A program made the position numbers and the translations under genes. From Thiolinea disciformis DSM 14473 (GTDB lineage Bacteria; Pseudomonadota; Gammaproteobacteria; Thiotrichales; Thiotrichaceae), in the NCBI RefSeq assembly GCF_000371925.1, contig NZ_AQVE01000024.1, positions 1 through 64,000 on the forward strand: a stretch of DNA of 64,000 nucleotides, in the 5' to 3' direction. The notes under the pieces are model-generated. The model was given only the letters and a program-made list of their open reading frames with translations. It did no database searches and was not told where the DNA came from. This document shows, one piece after another, positions 31,102 to 39,361 of this stretch (the stretch's first letter is position 1; every line of letters starts with the position of its first letter).

Positions 31102-31887
31102 TTAGGCAGGAGCTTGTTCAGCTCGCTCCTTCCTACCAGTAAGTGTTTTTACCATTTTGCCGTTTTTAATCGAAAACTGATGAAACCCAAACGTTGGATG
31201 AATTTCAGCTAAGGTCAAATGCCCCAGAGACTTCTCATTAGGATAAGCCGCACCGGTGTCGATATAACAAATATTGCTATTTTGGATCGGCTTGGAAACA
31301 GGGGTATGACCAAAAATCACCAAGTCAATGCCTAGAATGGGTTGTAATCGACCGGTTAACTGCATATTACGGAAGCGATGTCTAGACCATAACGCTTGTT
31401 CGAATACTTCTTTCTCTGAACTGAGTAGAGTGACAAAGCGGCTCCAAGACAGGGTTGGTGGAATATCGGCGTGAACAACTCCGACACGCCCCAATGCGGT
31501 CATAATTTCAAAAGCAAGCGGTAAATCGCTAACAACCGTTCGAATACGCTCATGTAGCGCCGGTGGAATATCCTTCCACCATTCACCGCCATTATTCACG
31601 ATCCAATTGTCTTTGACATCGAAAGAATCAGCAGAATCTAACAGCATCTGCTCATGATTCCCACGAATAGCATGAAACCACGGGTGGTTTAAAAATTCGA
31701 TTAGACGCCATGATTCGGGACCACGATCGACTAGATCCCCAACCGAGAAGAGGCGATCTTTGCGACCATCAAAGTGAACCTGCCCTAATAAGGATTCTAG
31801 GGCTGAGAAATGGCCATGAATATCCCCGACAACAAAATCGCGTCCACGCAGATTACGACTAAAAAACTTGAACGGCATCGCTGGCAT
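31102..31887 (-). CDS. Metallophosphoesterase, PrpA/PphA-like serine/threonine phosphatase
   Basis: The 261-residue protein has the metal-binding motifs VVGDIHGHF, FSVGDLVDRGPES and IRGNHEQMLLD, then HADIPP and IFGHTPVSKP, the order seen in PPP-type bacterial phosphatases such as PphA/PphB and lambda phosphatase. ATG at 31887 is used; ATG at 31878 is an alternative. It could dephosphorylate protein Ser/Thr/Tyr or small phosphoesters; the substrate is not evident. It is convergent with iscR. Confidence 0.85.
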   Translation of the reverse strand: MPAMPFKFFSRNLRGRDFVVGDIHGHFSALESLLGQVHFDGRKDRLFSVGDLVDRGPESWRLIEFLNHPWFHAIRGNHEQMLLDSADSFDVKDNWIVNNGGEWWKDIPPALHERIRTVVSDLPLAFEIMTALGRVGVVHADIPPTLSWSRFVTLLSSEKEVFEQALWSRHRFRNMQLTGRLQPILGIDLVIFGHTPVSKPIQNSNICYIDTGAAYPNEKSLGHLTLAEIHPTFGFHQFSIKNGKMVKTLTGRKERAEQAPA

Positions 31888-32009
31888 AGTTATTGATGAT
31901 GGTTTATGTTCAGGGTTCGGCTGACATTAAAGGATTAGCTCAGCATCCATTGTCGCTTGAAAACTGCTCTCCTACGATGGGAATCAGACTAACGTGGTAG
32001 AACTATGTA

Positions 32010-32032
32010 TAAACCGTCTGACACTCGGTTTA
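32010..32032. terminator. Stem-loop downstream of the DUF423 gene
   Basis: TAAACCG (32010-32016) pairs with CGGTTTA (32026-32032) around a 9-base loop. It lies about 40 bases beyond the stop of the minus-strand DUF423 gene. No T run follows, so a terminator role is only possible. Confidence 0.3.
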
Positions 32033-32070
32033 CTAAAACATTCCATAAAATTTAAAGCAGTTTAATTGGC

Positions 32071-32454
32071 TTAGCTAGATTTGCTTTCATACCATAGGGC
32101 TAGTGCAAGCCATAACCAACCGCTTATAAAGGCCAGCCCGCCAATTGGGGTAATCATAGCAATCCCAATCACTCCTGTTAGCGTGTAGACATATAAGCTA
32201 CCTGAAAATAATACTACCCCGAGCAAAAAACTCCAACATGCCAACTGCCAACGATGGTTGAAAGATAATGGGGCTAGACTGGCTGTCAGTATAAGGGCTA
32301 GCGCATGGTAGAATTGATACTCAACGCCGGTATGAAAACGCGCCAGCATTTTGGCATCCATCATTTTTTCCAAACCATGTGCGCCAAATGCACCTAAAAT
32401 CACCGCTAACATTCCCATCACTGCCCCAATTAGGAGAAAATGTCGCTTTTGCAT
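32071..32454 (-). CDS. DUF423 family small membrane protein
   Basis: The 127-residue protein has four hydrophobic segments. Motifs GAVMGMLAVILGAFGAHGLE, FHTGVEYQFYHALALIL, LLGVVLFSGSLY and ITPIGGLAFISGWLWLAL match the DUF423 family (E. coli YgdD, B. subtilis YwdK), whose function is unknown. A GGAG ribosome site is not obvious. Its start is 14 bases from the start of a divergent 36-residue ORF. Confidence 0.88.
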   Translation of the reverse strand: MQKRHFLLIGAVMGMLAVILGAFGAHGLEKMMDAKMLARFHTGVEYQFYHALALILTASLAPLSFNHRWQLACWSFLLGVVLFSGSLYVYTLTGVIGIAMITPIGGLAFISGWLWLALALWYESKSS

Positions 32455-32468
32455 AAAGTGAATACCTC

Positions 32469-32579
32469 ATGGATGCCCAACAAAAACGTCAATTATACCG
32501 CGTTATCCTAAAACTGATGATCCTGTGTGGCCTATTAGTACTATTGGGTGTCATGCTGCGTGGCTGCTTTAGACTTTAA
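32469..32579 (+). CDS. Small single-pass membrane protein, 36 aa, unknown
   Basis: ATG at 32469 encodes MDAQQKRQLYRVILKLMILC followed by a hydrophobic run (GLLVLLGVML) and a basic end RGCFRL. A short basic N-terminal helix, one membrane segment and two cysteines are visible. The ribosome site is weak. It is divergent from the DUF423 gene by 14 bases, and its stop codon overlaps the stop of convergent rsmJ through a shared TTAA, a compact arrangement also seen at mnmH/pgm. This suggests a real gene; conservation could not be tested here. Confidence 0.5.
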   Translation: MDAQQKRQLYRVILKLMILCGLLVLLGVMLRGCFRL

Positions 32580-33244
32580 GCACTGGGCAAATACACATCA
32601 TAACGCACCGCTGCACCGCTAATGACAAACGCAGGTTTCTTGCCTGCTAACTCCGGTGCTAAGCGCGGGCGTTTAACCACAATACGCTTATGCGCTTTTG
32701 TACAAGCTAGTTCTAACAAACTTTCATTATCAGCATCCTCTCCCACCACGGCCTGCAAAAACCGCATTTCTTTCTGCACCAAGGCCGATTTCTGGCGCTC
32801 GGGAAACATAGGGTCAAGGTAAATCACATCCGGCTTAGCAGTTGTATCCAAATGCTGTAGCCATACCAGTGCATCAGTTTGAATTAAGTGCATACGCTGA
32901 GTAATGTCCGCTACTGAAGGTTCAAACGCGGCACGCTTTAAACCATCCGCTAAGAGTGCATAAACGGTTGCTGAGCGCTCTAACAAGGTCACCTGACAAC
33001 CTAAACTGGCTAAAACAAAGGCTTCGCGCCCTAAACCAGCCGTCGCATCCACTACGCTTAGATGTTTATATTTATTCAGACCCACTGCTTTGGCGATGTC
33101 TTGCCCTTTACCGCCGCCAAATTTAAGACGGTGTTGCGCCTTGCCTTCGACAAAATCAACATAAACAGCCCCTATTTGGCTATCCAAGTTATCGCGTAAC
33201 TCAAGGCGCACCTCTGTTTGGATGAGTTGGTAACGCTCAGACAT
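32576..33244 (-). CDS. rsmJ: 16S rRNA (guanine(1516)-N(2))-methyltransferase RsmJ
   Basis: The 222-residue SAM methyltransferase has VYVDFVEGKAQHRLKFGGGK, the SAM-binding VVDATAGLGREAFVLASLG, and catalytic motif VIYLDPMFPERQKSALVQKE, all typical of RsmJ (YhiQ). It methylates G1516 of 16S rRNA. slyX lies two bases upstream in the same direction, so the two are probably co-transcribed. Confidence 0.93.
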   Translation of the reverse strand: MSERYQLIQTEVRLELRDNLDSQIGAVYVDFVEGKAQHRLKFGGGKGQDIAKAVGLNKYKHLSVVDATAGLGREAFVLASLGCQVTLLERSATVYALLADGLKRAAFEPSVADITQRMHLIQTDALVWLQHLDTTAKPDVIYLDPMFPERQKSALVQKEMRFLQAVVGEDADNESLLELACTKAHKRIVVKRPRLAPELAGKKPAFVISGAAVRYDVYLPSA

Positions 33245-33246
33245 GC

Positions 33247-33450
33247 TTAATAATGGGGTGGTGGTGTTTCTTCAGCGTGAGAAGCGAGCGGTGAAACCGC
33301 CATGGCTTTGAGACGGTCATTTAATTGACTCACAGTTTGCTCTAAACGATAAATCTCGCGCTGTTGCAAATAAACTTGTTGGCTAAGCGCTTCCAAGCTT
33401 TGCTCTTGTTCCATGAACTTCATTTCTAATTCGGTTAAGCGCTGTTCCAT
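33247..33450 (-). CDS. slyX: SlyX family protein
   Basis: The 67-residue protein is almost entirely a coiled coil (RLTELEMKFMEQEQSLEALS, then YRLEQTVSQLNDRLKAM) and ends in the hallmark ETPPPHY. SlyX proteins are small, coiled-coil proteins of unknown function common in proteobacteria. It is the first gene of the slyX-rsmJ pair. Confidence 0.92.
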   Translation of the reverse strand: MEQRLTELEMKFMEQEQSLEALSQQVYLQQREIYRLEQTVSQLNDRLKAMAVSPLASHAEETPPPHY

Positions 33451-33526
33451 GAGCTTTATAGCTTACTAAAATCAAGGAGTATAAGCGTTTCAACCCCTAG
33501 CGACTAGCCATTCCTCTTATCTATAA

Positions 33527-33572
33527 GACATCTGTCCTGCCCACACTTAAGTTTTCTTATCCTACATTTGTC
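33527..33572. promoter_or_regulatory. Two GACATnTGTC-type boxes upstream of the PepSY gene
   Basis: GACATCTGTC (33527-33536) is a near-palindrome and TACATTTGTC (33563-33572) is a second, imperfect copy 36 bases later. A third copy, GACATTTGTC, lies at 35060-35069 on the other side of the PepSY-cytochrome b-cytochrome c cluster. The repetition at both outer ends of the cluster suggests a shared regulator. Confidence 0.4.
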
Positions 33573-33645
33573 GGCTAGCACGAAGCGCTGCCAGTCCTGC
33601 AAACTGATGAGCGTCTTCACTTTCTTTTACTTAGGAGTTTTTATT

Positions 33646-33942
33646 ATGAAACGTATTGCTTTAGTTCTTAGCTTTTTAGGTTTATTGGCTAGCCAAGCTG
33701 CTTTCGCTGGTCCTGAGTGCACTAAAGAGCCAAAAGAAAAATGGATGTCTGAATTAGACATGCAAAAGAAGTTAGTCGGTGAACTGAATTATATTATCTA
33801 CAAATTTAAAACCACTGATGGTAATTGCTATGAAATTTATGGCAAAGGCTTAAAGAAAGATTCCACTACTGAAATGCAGGAAGTGGAAATTTATTTCAAC
33901 CCTGTCGATGCCAGCATTGTTGAGCAAAAAGTAGAAGGTTAA
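33646..33942 (+). CDS. Small secreted PepSY-domain protein
   Basis: Start at 33646 follows TAGGAG and gives a clean signal peptide (MKRIALVLSFLGLLAS to AAFAG). The mature protein of about 76 residues has PKEKWMSELDMQKKL, a Tyr-rich YIIYKFKTTDGNCYEIYGKG and an acidic C terminus, matching short PepSY proteins, which are thought to bind or modulate partners in the periplasm. The gene is followed 3 bases later by a diheme cytochrome b and is therefore probably its partner. Such PepSY-cytochrome b pairs are common in proteobacteria but poorly understood. Confidence 0.8.
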   Translation: MKRIALVLSFLGLLASQAAFAGPECTKEPKEKWMSELDMQKKLVGELNYIIYKFKTTDGNCYEIYGKGLKKDSTTEMQEVEIYFNPVDASIVEQKVEG

Positions 33943-33945
33943 GTT

Positions 33946-34503
33946 ATGTCATCCCCTACCCAAATCATTCAAATCTGGGATCCTTTTGTCAGGGTATTCC
34001 ATTGGACAGTAGCGATACTATTTTTATTGAATTATTGGGTATTGGAAGAAGGTGACCCGCCCCATAAATGGGCGGGTTACATTATACTAGGCTTGCTTAG
34101 CTTGCGTATTATCTGGGGCTTTATCGGCCCAGAGCGCGCACGCTTTACTAATTTTTTTCCCACACCAGCCCGTGTTAAACATCATATCCACCAATTACGT
34201 TGCCAACAAGTCGACCCTTGTGAAGGACATAATCCTTTAGGCGGTGCGATGGTGATCGCTTTAATGCTCATGCTGTTATTCACAGGCGCTAGCGGTTGGC
34301 TACAAACATTTCGCGAATACCGTGGCGAAGAATGGCTAGAAGATTTACATGAATTCGCTGCCAACTTCACCCTCATGCTGGTGATTATTCACATCAGCGC
34401 CGTGTTTATTATGACCAAACTTACCGCTATTCCACTCTTAAAAACCATGATTACCGGTAAGCGTAACGTCCCCACTGAAACGACTTTGGTCAGAAAGCAC
34501 TAA
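33946..34503 (+). CDS. Cytochrome b561-type (cytochrome b/b6 domain) membrane protein
   Basis: The 185-residue protein has four membrane helices and candidate heme histidines in RVFHWTVAILFLLNY, PPHKWAGYIILG, and LEDLHEFAANFTLMLVIIHI. The opening WDPFVRVFHW is typical of small Ni/Fe-hydrogenase-type or b561-like cytochromes that move electrons between periplasmic c-type cytochromes and quinone. It sits 3 bases after the PepSY gene and converges on a cytochrome c gene with only 3 bases between stops, consistent with a common electron-transfer chain. Confidence 0.88.
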   Translation: MSSPTQIIQIWDPFVRVFHWTVAILFLLNYWVLEEGDPPHKWAGYIILGLLSLRIIWGFIGPERARFTNFFPTPARVKHHIHQLRCQQVDPCEGHNPLGGAMVIALMLMLLFTGASGWLQTFREYRGEEWLEDLHEFAANFTLMLVIIHISAVFIMTKLTAIPLLKTMITGKRNVPTETTLVRKH

Positions 34504-34506
34504 TAC

Positions 34507-34974
34507 TCACGGCTTTTGATCAGGCTGTTTGCCATGCTCAGCCTGATAATGTTCTGCATACCAATCGGGTTGCGCTAAATCAGTGTCATATAAAAACTCG
34601 GCTACCGCTTGTAATTCCTCAGCGCTCACTTGCGTTTGTGCAGGCATTAAACCAAATTTAGTCAAAGCACCGGGCATGAGTGCTGTATCTGCTTTCGGGT
34701 CTTTGACCCAATTTTTGACTCGTTCCACAAAAGCAGCACGCTCTGGGAATGCTTTAATCACATGATCTTTCACCGCGAAAATCGGTGGCCCTTGCTCGGT
34801 TGGCTTATCCACCTGATGGCAAGTCATACAGACCGATTGATAAACTTTAGCCCCTACTGAATGATTAGAGGCCTCTGCTGCTGTGCCCATTGAATTCGCT
34901 TCTGTACCCGCTTCGACACTCGCACTCAGCACTAATGCACTGAGCATTAAACCTACACTTTTCTTTAACATCAT
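34507..34974 (-). CDS. Periplasmic monoheme cytochrome c
   Basis: The 155-residue protein has a signal peptide (ALVLSASVEAG), a heme motif CMTCHQVDK and a distal methionine probably in TALMPGALTKFGLMP. Its middle section GAKVYQSVCMTCHQVDKPTE and the end VSAEELQAVAEFLYDTDLAQ fit class I cytochromes c. It converges on the cytochrome b gene and has a GACATTTGTC box about 85 bases upstream. A role in sulfur-compound or general respiratory electron transfer is likely; the specific donor is unknown. Confidence 0.88.
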   Translation of the reverse strand: MMLKKSVGLMLSALVLSASVEAGTEANSMGTAAEASNHSVGAKVYQSVCMTCHQVDKPTEQGPPIFAVKDHVIKAFPERAAFVERVKNWVKDPKADTALMPGALTKFGLMPAQTQVSAEELQAVAEFLYDTDLAQPDWYAEHYQAEHGKQPDQKP

Positions 34975-35059
34975 TAAGTTTCTTTAGGAAAAAACTTAAC
35001 TATAACCACAGCGCTAAAGGCTCGACCTATCTCTGAATGGCTAGTAGCGAAGGTCTTAT

Positions 35060-35069
35060 GACATTTGTC
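35060..35069. promoter_or_regulatory. GACATTTGTC palindromic box in the cytochrome c/LtaS-like divergent region
   Basis: Third copy of the motif seen at 33527 and 33563. It lies about 85 bases upstream of the cytochrome c start (minus) and about 100 bases upstream of the LtaS-like gene (plus). Confidence 0.4.
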
Positions 35070-35169
35070 CTATGGATGAAGTTTACAAAATAACTTATTG
35101 ATAATTGCTTCATGGTCAGGCTATCCCCATAATCGTGCTACAAAAAAATTTGGGGATTACATCAATTTT

Positions 35170-37086
35170 ATGAATCAAAACCAAAACTTGTTGCCAGCAC
35201 GCTATAAAACCTTAGGGTGGATCTTAGTCATTTTTTTAGCGATTAACTTTGCCACACGCATTGGACTCATGCTTTTCGAACAGGATGCGAGCTTAGCCAC
35301 CCCTACGCTCATCCTAGAAATCTTTAGCATTGGTTTGCTGCACGATTTAGCGGCTGCTACTTATGTCTTAGTACCTTTTGCACTTTTAGCACTCTTGTTT
35401 GGTAATCGTCCTTGGCAGCGACGCCTGTATGCAATCATTGTGTCAGCCTTGGTCGCTGGCTCAGTATTTGGCTTTTTATTCACGGCCTTAGCGGAAGGAA
35501 CTTTTTGGAATGAATTTTCTTCTCGCTTTAATTTCATTGCGGTCGATTATTTGGTCTATACACGCGAAGTCTTAGGCAATATCTGGCAATCCTACCCAGT
35601 CACTTGGCTATTATTAGGCATTGGTTTATTAGCACTGGGGATTTTTTGGTTAATTCGCAAACCGTTTTGGCAGGCAGCACAAGGCGAAGCGGGTAGTTTT
35701 GGCAAACGCCTCGCCTTAAGCCTCATCATTTTTGCCCTACCTGTGTTCAGCTTTTGGGTGGTTAATGATCATTTTCGTGAGCCATTTGAAAAACCCGCTG
35801 CCCGTGAACTAGCGCTCAATGGCTATTACGAATTTATGCGCGCCTTTCGCGCCAATGACTTGGATTATTTTCGCTTCTATCCAAGCTTACCCAGCCAAGA
35901 AGCGGCTGCTCAGTTACAAGCACAACTCAAACAAGGCCAAGCTGAGATTCAATTCATCGCGGGTGGCATTCCTACTAAACATGTCGTAACACCCGCCAAT
36001 CCGCCCATTAAGAAAAACATTATCTTGGTGTCGATTGAAAGCCTTGGTGCTGATTACGTGGAATCGTTTGGCGGCAAAAGAGGTTTAACGCCACGCTTAG
36101 ATCAACTCGCTAAAGAAAGCATGGTATTTAACCAACTCTATGCAACCGGTTTGCGCACCGTGCGTGGATTAGAGGCGATTACCCTCTCCATTCCCCCTAC
36201 CCCAGGCCATGCCGTTCCCGTGCGCAAAGTCAATACCGGCTTACAAAGCCTTGGCAGTGTCTTGAAAGCTAGCGGTTATAAGACCTTTTATGTTTATGGC
36301 GGCTATAGCTATTTTGACAACATGGAGAATTTTTTCTCAGGCAATGGTTACACTGTCATTGATCGGACGAATGTCAAACCAGAAGACATCCACCACGAAA
36401 CGATTTGGGGCATTGCGGACGAAGATATTCTGCACCATGCCATTAAGGTGATGAGCGAGCAGAGTGCCAACGGGCAACCTGTCTTTATGCACATTATGAC
36501 CACTTCCAATCATCGCCCCTATACTTATCCCGAGGGTCGCATTGACATTCCCTCCGGCACAGGGCGTGATGGTGCAGTAAAGTATACCGATTGGGCCTTA
36601 GGCAATTTTGTGGATGAGGCTCGCAAACAAGCTTGGTTTAACGAAACTATTTTTGTATTTGTTGCAGATCATACCTCCAACGGGCGCGGGCGCACCGATT
36701 TACCGCCTGAAAATTATCGGATACCCCTGTTAATTTGGTCGCCCAATTTTATTCAACCGCAAGCATTTAATGATTTAGCCTCGCAAATTGATGTAGCCCC
36801 CACTATCTTGGGTTTATTGAATATCCCCTATACTTCTGAATTCTTCGGCCAAGATATTCGCCAAGCTGCTCATCAATATCCACGGGCATTTATGGCGAAT
36901 TACCTCACTGTAGGCTATATGCAAAATGGCAAAATCGTTGAGTTAAGACCCAAACAACCACCCGAGCTAGTGGATGCCCAAAGCGGTAAGGCGGTAGATT
37001 CGGACGATAAACAAAGCCTAATTAATGCTGCACTGGCTTATTACCAAGGGGCGGCGGAAGCACTCCGTCAATTAGCAGGGAAATAA
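35170..37086 (+). CDS. LtaS-like sulfatase-fold phosphoglycerol transferase
   Basis: Start at 35170 (MNQNQNLLPARYK) is preferred to an upstream in-frame start at 35098 that has no ribosome site. The 638-residue protein has about five membrane helices in residues 15-235 and a periplasmic alkaline-phosphatase-superfamily domain: metal ligand LVSIESLGADYVESFGG, a nucleophile region YATGLRTVRGLEA, HIMTTSNHRPYTYPEG and metal motif FVADHTSNGRG. Such enzymes transfer phosphoglycerol or phosphoethanolamine to lipids, glucans or polysaccharide in gram-negative bacteria. The gene is one base from a following outer-membrane barrel gene, hinting at envelope glycan or lipid modification. Confidence 0.85.
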   Translation: MNQNQNLLPARYKTLGWILVIFLAINFATRIGLMLFEQDASLATPTLILEIFSIGLLHDLAAATYVLVPFALLALLFGNRPWQRRLYAIIVSALVAGSVFGFLFTALAEGTFWNEFSSRFNFIAVDYLVYTREVLGNIWQSYPVTWLLLGIGLLALGIFWLIRKPFWQAAQGEAGSFGKRLALSLIIFALPVFSFWVVNDHFREPFEKPAARELALNGYYEFMRAFRANDLDYFRFYPSLPSQEAAAQLQAQLKQGQAEIQFIAGGIPTKHVVTPANPPIKKNIILVSIESLGADYVESFGGKRGLTPRLDQLAKESMVFNQLYATGLRTVRGLEAITLSIPPTPGHAVPVRKVNTGLQSLGSVLKASGYKTFYVYGGYSYFDNMENFFSGNGYTVIDRTNVKPEDIHHETIWGIADEDILHHAIKVMSEQSANGQPVFMHIMTTSNHRPYTYPEGRIDIPSGTGRDGAVKYTDWALGNFVDEARKQAWFNETIFVFVADHTSNGRGRTDLPPENYRIPLLIWSPNFIQPQAFNDLASQIDVAPTILGLLNIPYTSEFFGQDIRQAAHQYPRAFMANYLTVGYMQNGKIVELRPKQPPELVDAQSGKAVDSDDKQSLINAALAYYQGAAEALRQLAGK

Positions 37087-37087
37087 T

Positions 37088-38716
37088 ATGCCACCGACTA
37101 GTATCCTAGTGTCGCAGATCGTAAAATCTTGGATGCTAGTTGGACTTATTAGCCTTAGTTCAAACACTATAGCGAGCCAGTGTCAGCCTTGGCAAACTAA
37201 CACGCAAACAAGCACACCGTTAATAGTGGGCTTGATTGTCATTCAAACGGATAATGTTTTCGATCCCAAGCAAGCTAAAGAAAATCGCTGGCATAATCGA
37301 CTAGCCAATAAACTACATCGGGTAACCAAACCGAGTGTTATTCAGCAACAACTTTTATTTAAAACAGGTGATCGTTTTAATCCTGCCAAATTGGCTGAAT
37401 CGGAACGCTTATTACGTAGTAATAGTTTTTTACGTGATGTACAAATTCGCCCTAGTGAAATTTGTCATGGAAAAATGGTCACTATCCTAGTACGCACCAG
37501 CGATAACTGGACTTTAACGCCAGGGGTTAGTATCGGGCGATCAGGTGGCTCCAATAGCAATGGTCTAGAATTTCAAGAACATAATGTGCTGGGGTATGGA
37601 AAATCACTGAGTTTGAGTTACAAAACCAATACTGAACGTAACCAAACGCAATTGATGTATAGCGATCCTCATTTATTTGGTACTCGTCATCAACTCGAAA
37701 TAAGTGCACAAAATAATAGTGATGGCGATGCTTATGGCATCCATGTTGGCTTGCCATTTTATCAATTAGATAGTCGCACAGCATGGGGATTTAGTGCCAA
37801 TACCGTAAGCCAAGAAAATTCATTTTATGATCAAGGCGAAGTTTTATATAAAATTGGAGAAGACACTGAAAAGGCTGAGTTATTTTATGGTTGGTCGGTT
37901 GGGCAGAAACAAAACCAAACCAGCCGTTATACTTTCGGTTGGAATTATCAGCATACCCACTATTTTCCTACCGGCTCACAAACCAATACTCCCTCCAGCG
38001 ACACACAGTCTTATCCTTGGGTCGCTTATGAATTTTTACAAGATCGCTATATAAACCGTCAAAACTTCCGCACCATGGGCAAAGTGGAAGATATTGCGCT
38101 AGGCCATCAATTAGCGATTAAGCTAGGCCCTGTGAGCAAGCTATTAGGTGCAGATGCGCATTATTTAAAACTTGACTTGAATTACCAGAAAGGCTTCCAA
38201 GCTAGTGAAAAACAATTAAGCTTAATCAATTTAACAAATACAAGCTATGTGGGAAAAGGCAAACATCAAGGCAGTCACAGTACAGCTCAAGCTGATTGGT
38301 TCTGGTTTAATAATGATAAACATAGCTGGCATGTTTTAGCACAAACCAATGCAGCAGATAATTTACAAGTAGGCGAGCAAATCAGCCTGGGTGGCGACAC
38401 TAGCTTACGGGGTTATCCGGTTGGATATCAGAATGGTAGTAAATCCGCTCTACTGCGTGTTGAAAAGCGCTATTACTCTCAAGTTTATCCGTTAAGACTT
38501 GCGCGTTTGGGTGCAACAGCGTTTGCCGAAATGGGTAGTGCTTGGGGTAATGGTAAAAAAGTCGATTGGGTTGGCGATATTGGTATCGGCTTGCGCTTCG
38601 TTTCAACACGTTCTAGTTCGGGAAAAGTATTACACCTAAACCTAGCCATGCCGATCAATACAAACGGCAAGGCCGACGATTATCAAATTCTATTTGGCAC
38701 ACAAGCGAATTTTTAA
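37088..38716 (+). CDS. Single-POTRA Omp85-like outer-membrane protein
   Basis: The 542-residue protein has a signal peptide-like N terminus, a POTRA-type domain at about residues 45-150 (VIQQQLLFKTGDRFNPAKLA, RLLRSNSFLRDVQIRP, TILVRTSDNWTLTPG) and a beta-barrel with alternating hydrophobic strands. It carries the Omp85 loop motif LGGDTSLRGYPVGYQNGSK and ends in a strand with terminal Phe (FGTQANF), as barrels do. It is not BamA (too short, one POTRA) but a TamA-like relative. It follows the LtaS-like gene after one base, so the two are probably co-expressed and may share a substrate or complex. Confidence 0.85.
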   Translation: MPPTSILVSQIVKSWMLVGLISLSSNTIASQCQPWQTNTQTSTPLIVGLIVIQTDNVFDPKQAKENRWHNRLANKLHRVTKPSVIQQQLLFKTGDRFNPAKLAESERLLRSNSFLRDVQIRPSEICHGKMVTILVRTSDNWTLTPGVSIGRSGGSNSNGLEFQEHNVLGYGKSLSLSYKTNTERNQTQLMYSDPHLFGTRHQLEISAQNNSDGDAYGIHVGLPFYQLDSRTAWGFSANTVSQENSFYDQGEVLYKIGEDTEKAELFYGWSVGQKQNQTSRYTFGWNYQHTHYFPTGSQTNTPSSDTQSYPWVAYEFLQDRYINRQNFRTMGKVEDIALGHQLAIKLGPVSKLLGADAHYLKLDLNYQKGFQASEKQLSLINLTNTSYVGKGKHQGSHSTAQADWFWFNNDKHSWHVLAQTNAADNLQVGEQISLGGDTSLRGYPVGYQNGSKSALLRVEKRYYSQVYPLRLARLGATAFAEMGSAWGNGKKVDWVGDIGIGLRFVSTRSSSGKVLHLNLAMPINTNGKADDYQILFGTQANF

Positions 38717-38728
38717 GAAAAAATATAC

Positions 38729-39244
38729 TTAGGTCAGACTCGCTTTAACCTCAGGCTTATTGAGATAATACCATGGAATCCCATATAAAATTGCTAGAAG
38801 AATCAACATCACAACAAAAAGCGAGCCTGTTGAAAACGGATTATTGACACCCTGCATAAAAAACTTCTGATAAATCAAGCTTCCACTCCCCATGATAATA
38901 CTAATTATCAGGTAATAGTTATAATGAATTCTACCAATGTCGCGATAGGTTAATATTTTGTAGGATATAAAAAAGAACCATAGATTAAAAATAAAGCCAT
39001 AAATAGTTGTGAAGGTCAAATAAGCTTTACTGTAGCCCATGCTAGCTAATATGTCTGCTTGTGCCGAGTTTCCAAAACCAAACAATGAACTTAGGTTTAA
39101 TAGTACTGAGATAGCCCCGAATACCGCAAAAATAAGAAAAATAATACCGATCACCTTGGGTGATTTTGGTAGAGCTGCATTAGCACTTGTATTCTTTATA
39201 TCACTGACTTTTGCAGTAGGTGGAGAATAGGGATTATTGTCCAT
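38729..39244 (-). CDS. Four-helix membrane protein with NPYSPPTA N terminus, unknown
   Basis: ATG at 39244 is chosen because AAGGA lies 8 bases upstream; a start at 39253 would overlap that site. The 171-residue protein starts MDNNPYSPPTAKVSD, a proline-rich opening shared by many small membrane proteins of unknown role, and has four hydrophobic segments (KVIGIIFLIFAVFGAISVLL; FTTIYGFIFNLWFFFISYKI; YYLIISIIMGSGSLIY; SLFVVMLILLAILYGIPWYY). It is convergent with the Omp85-like gene with 12 bases between. Function unknown. Confidence 0.75.
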   Translation of the reverse strand: MDNNPYSPPTAKVSDIKNTSANAALPKSPKVIGIIFLIFAVFGAISVLLNLSSLFGFGNSAQADILASMGYSKAYLTFTTIYGFIFNLWFFFISYKILTYRDIGRIHYNYYLIISIIMGSGSLIYQKFFMQGVNNPFSTGSLFVVMLILLAILYGIPWYYLNKPEVKASLT

Positions 39245-39361
39245 TGGCAGCATCCTTATTAAAAAATTGAATGATGAAAATTCCTTGTTGATCTCTTAAA
39301 GCAAAGTATAGCTGCTTTTAATAAGAAATGTATTTCCAAAGAAACTTCTAACAATCAATGC

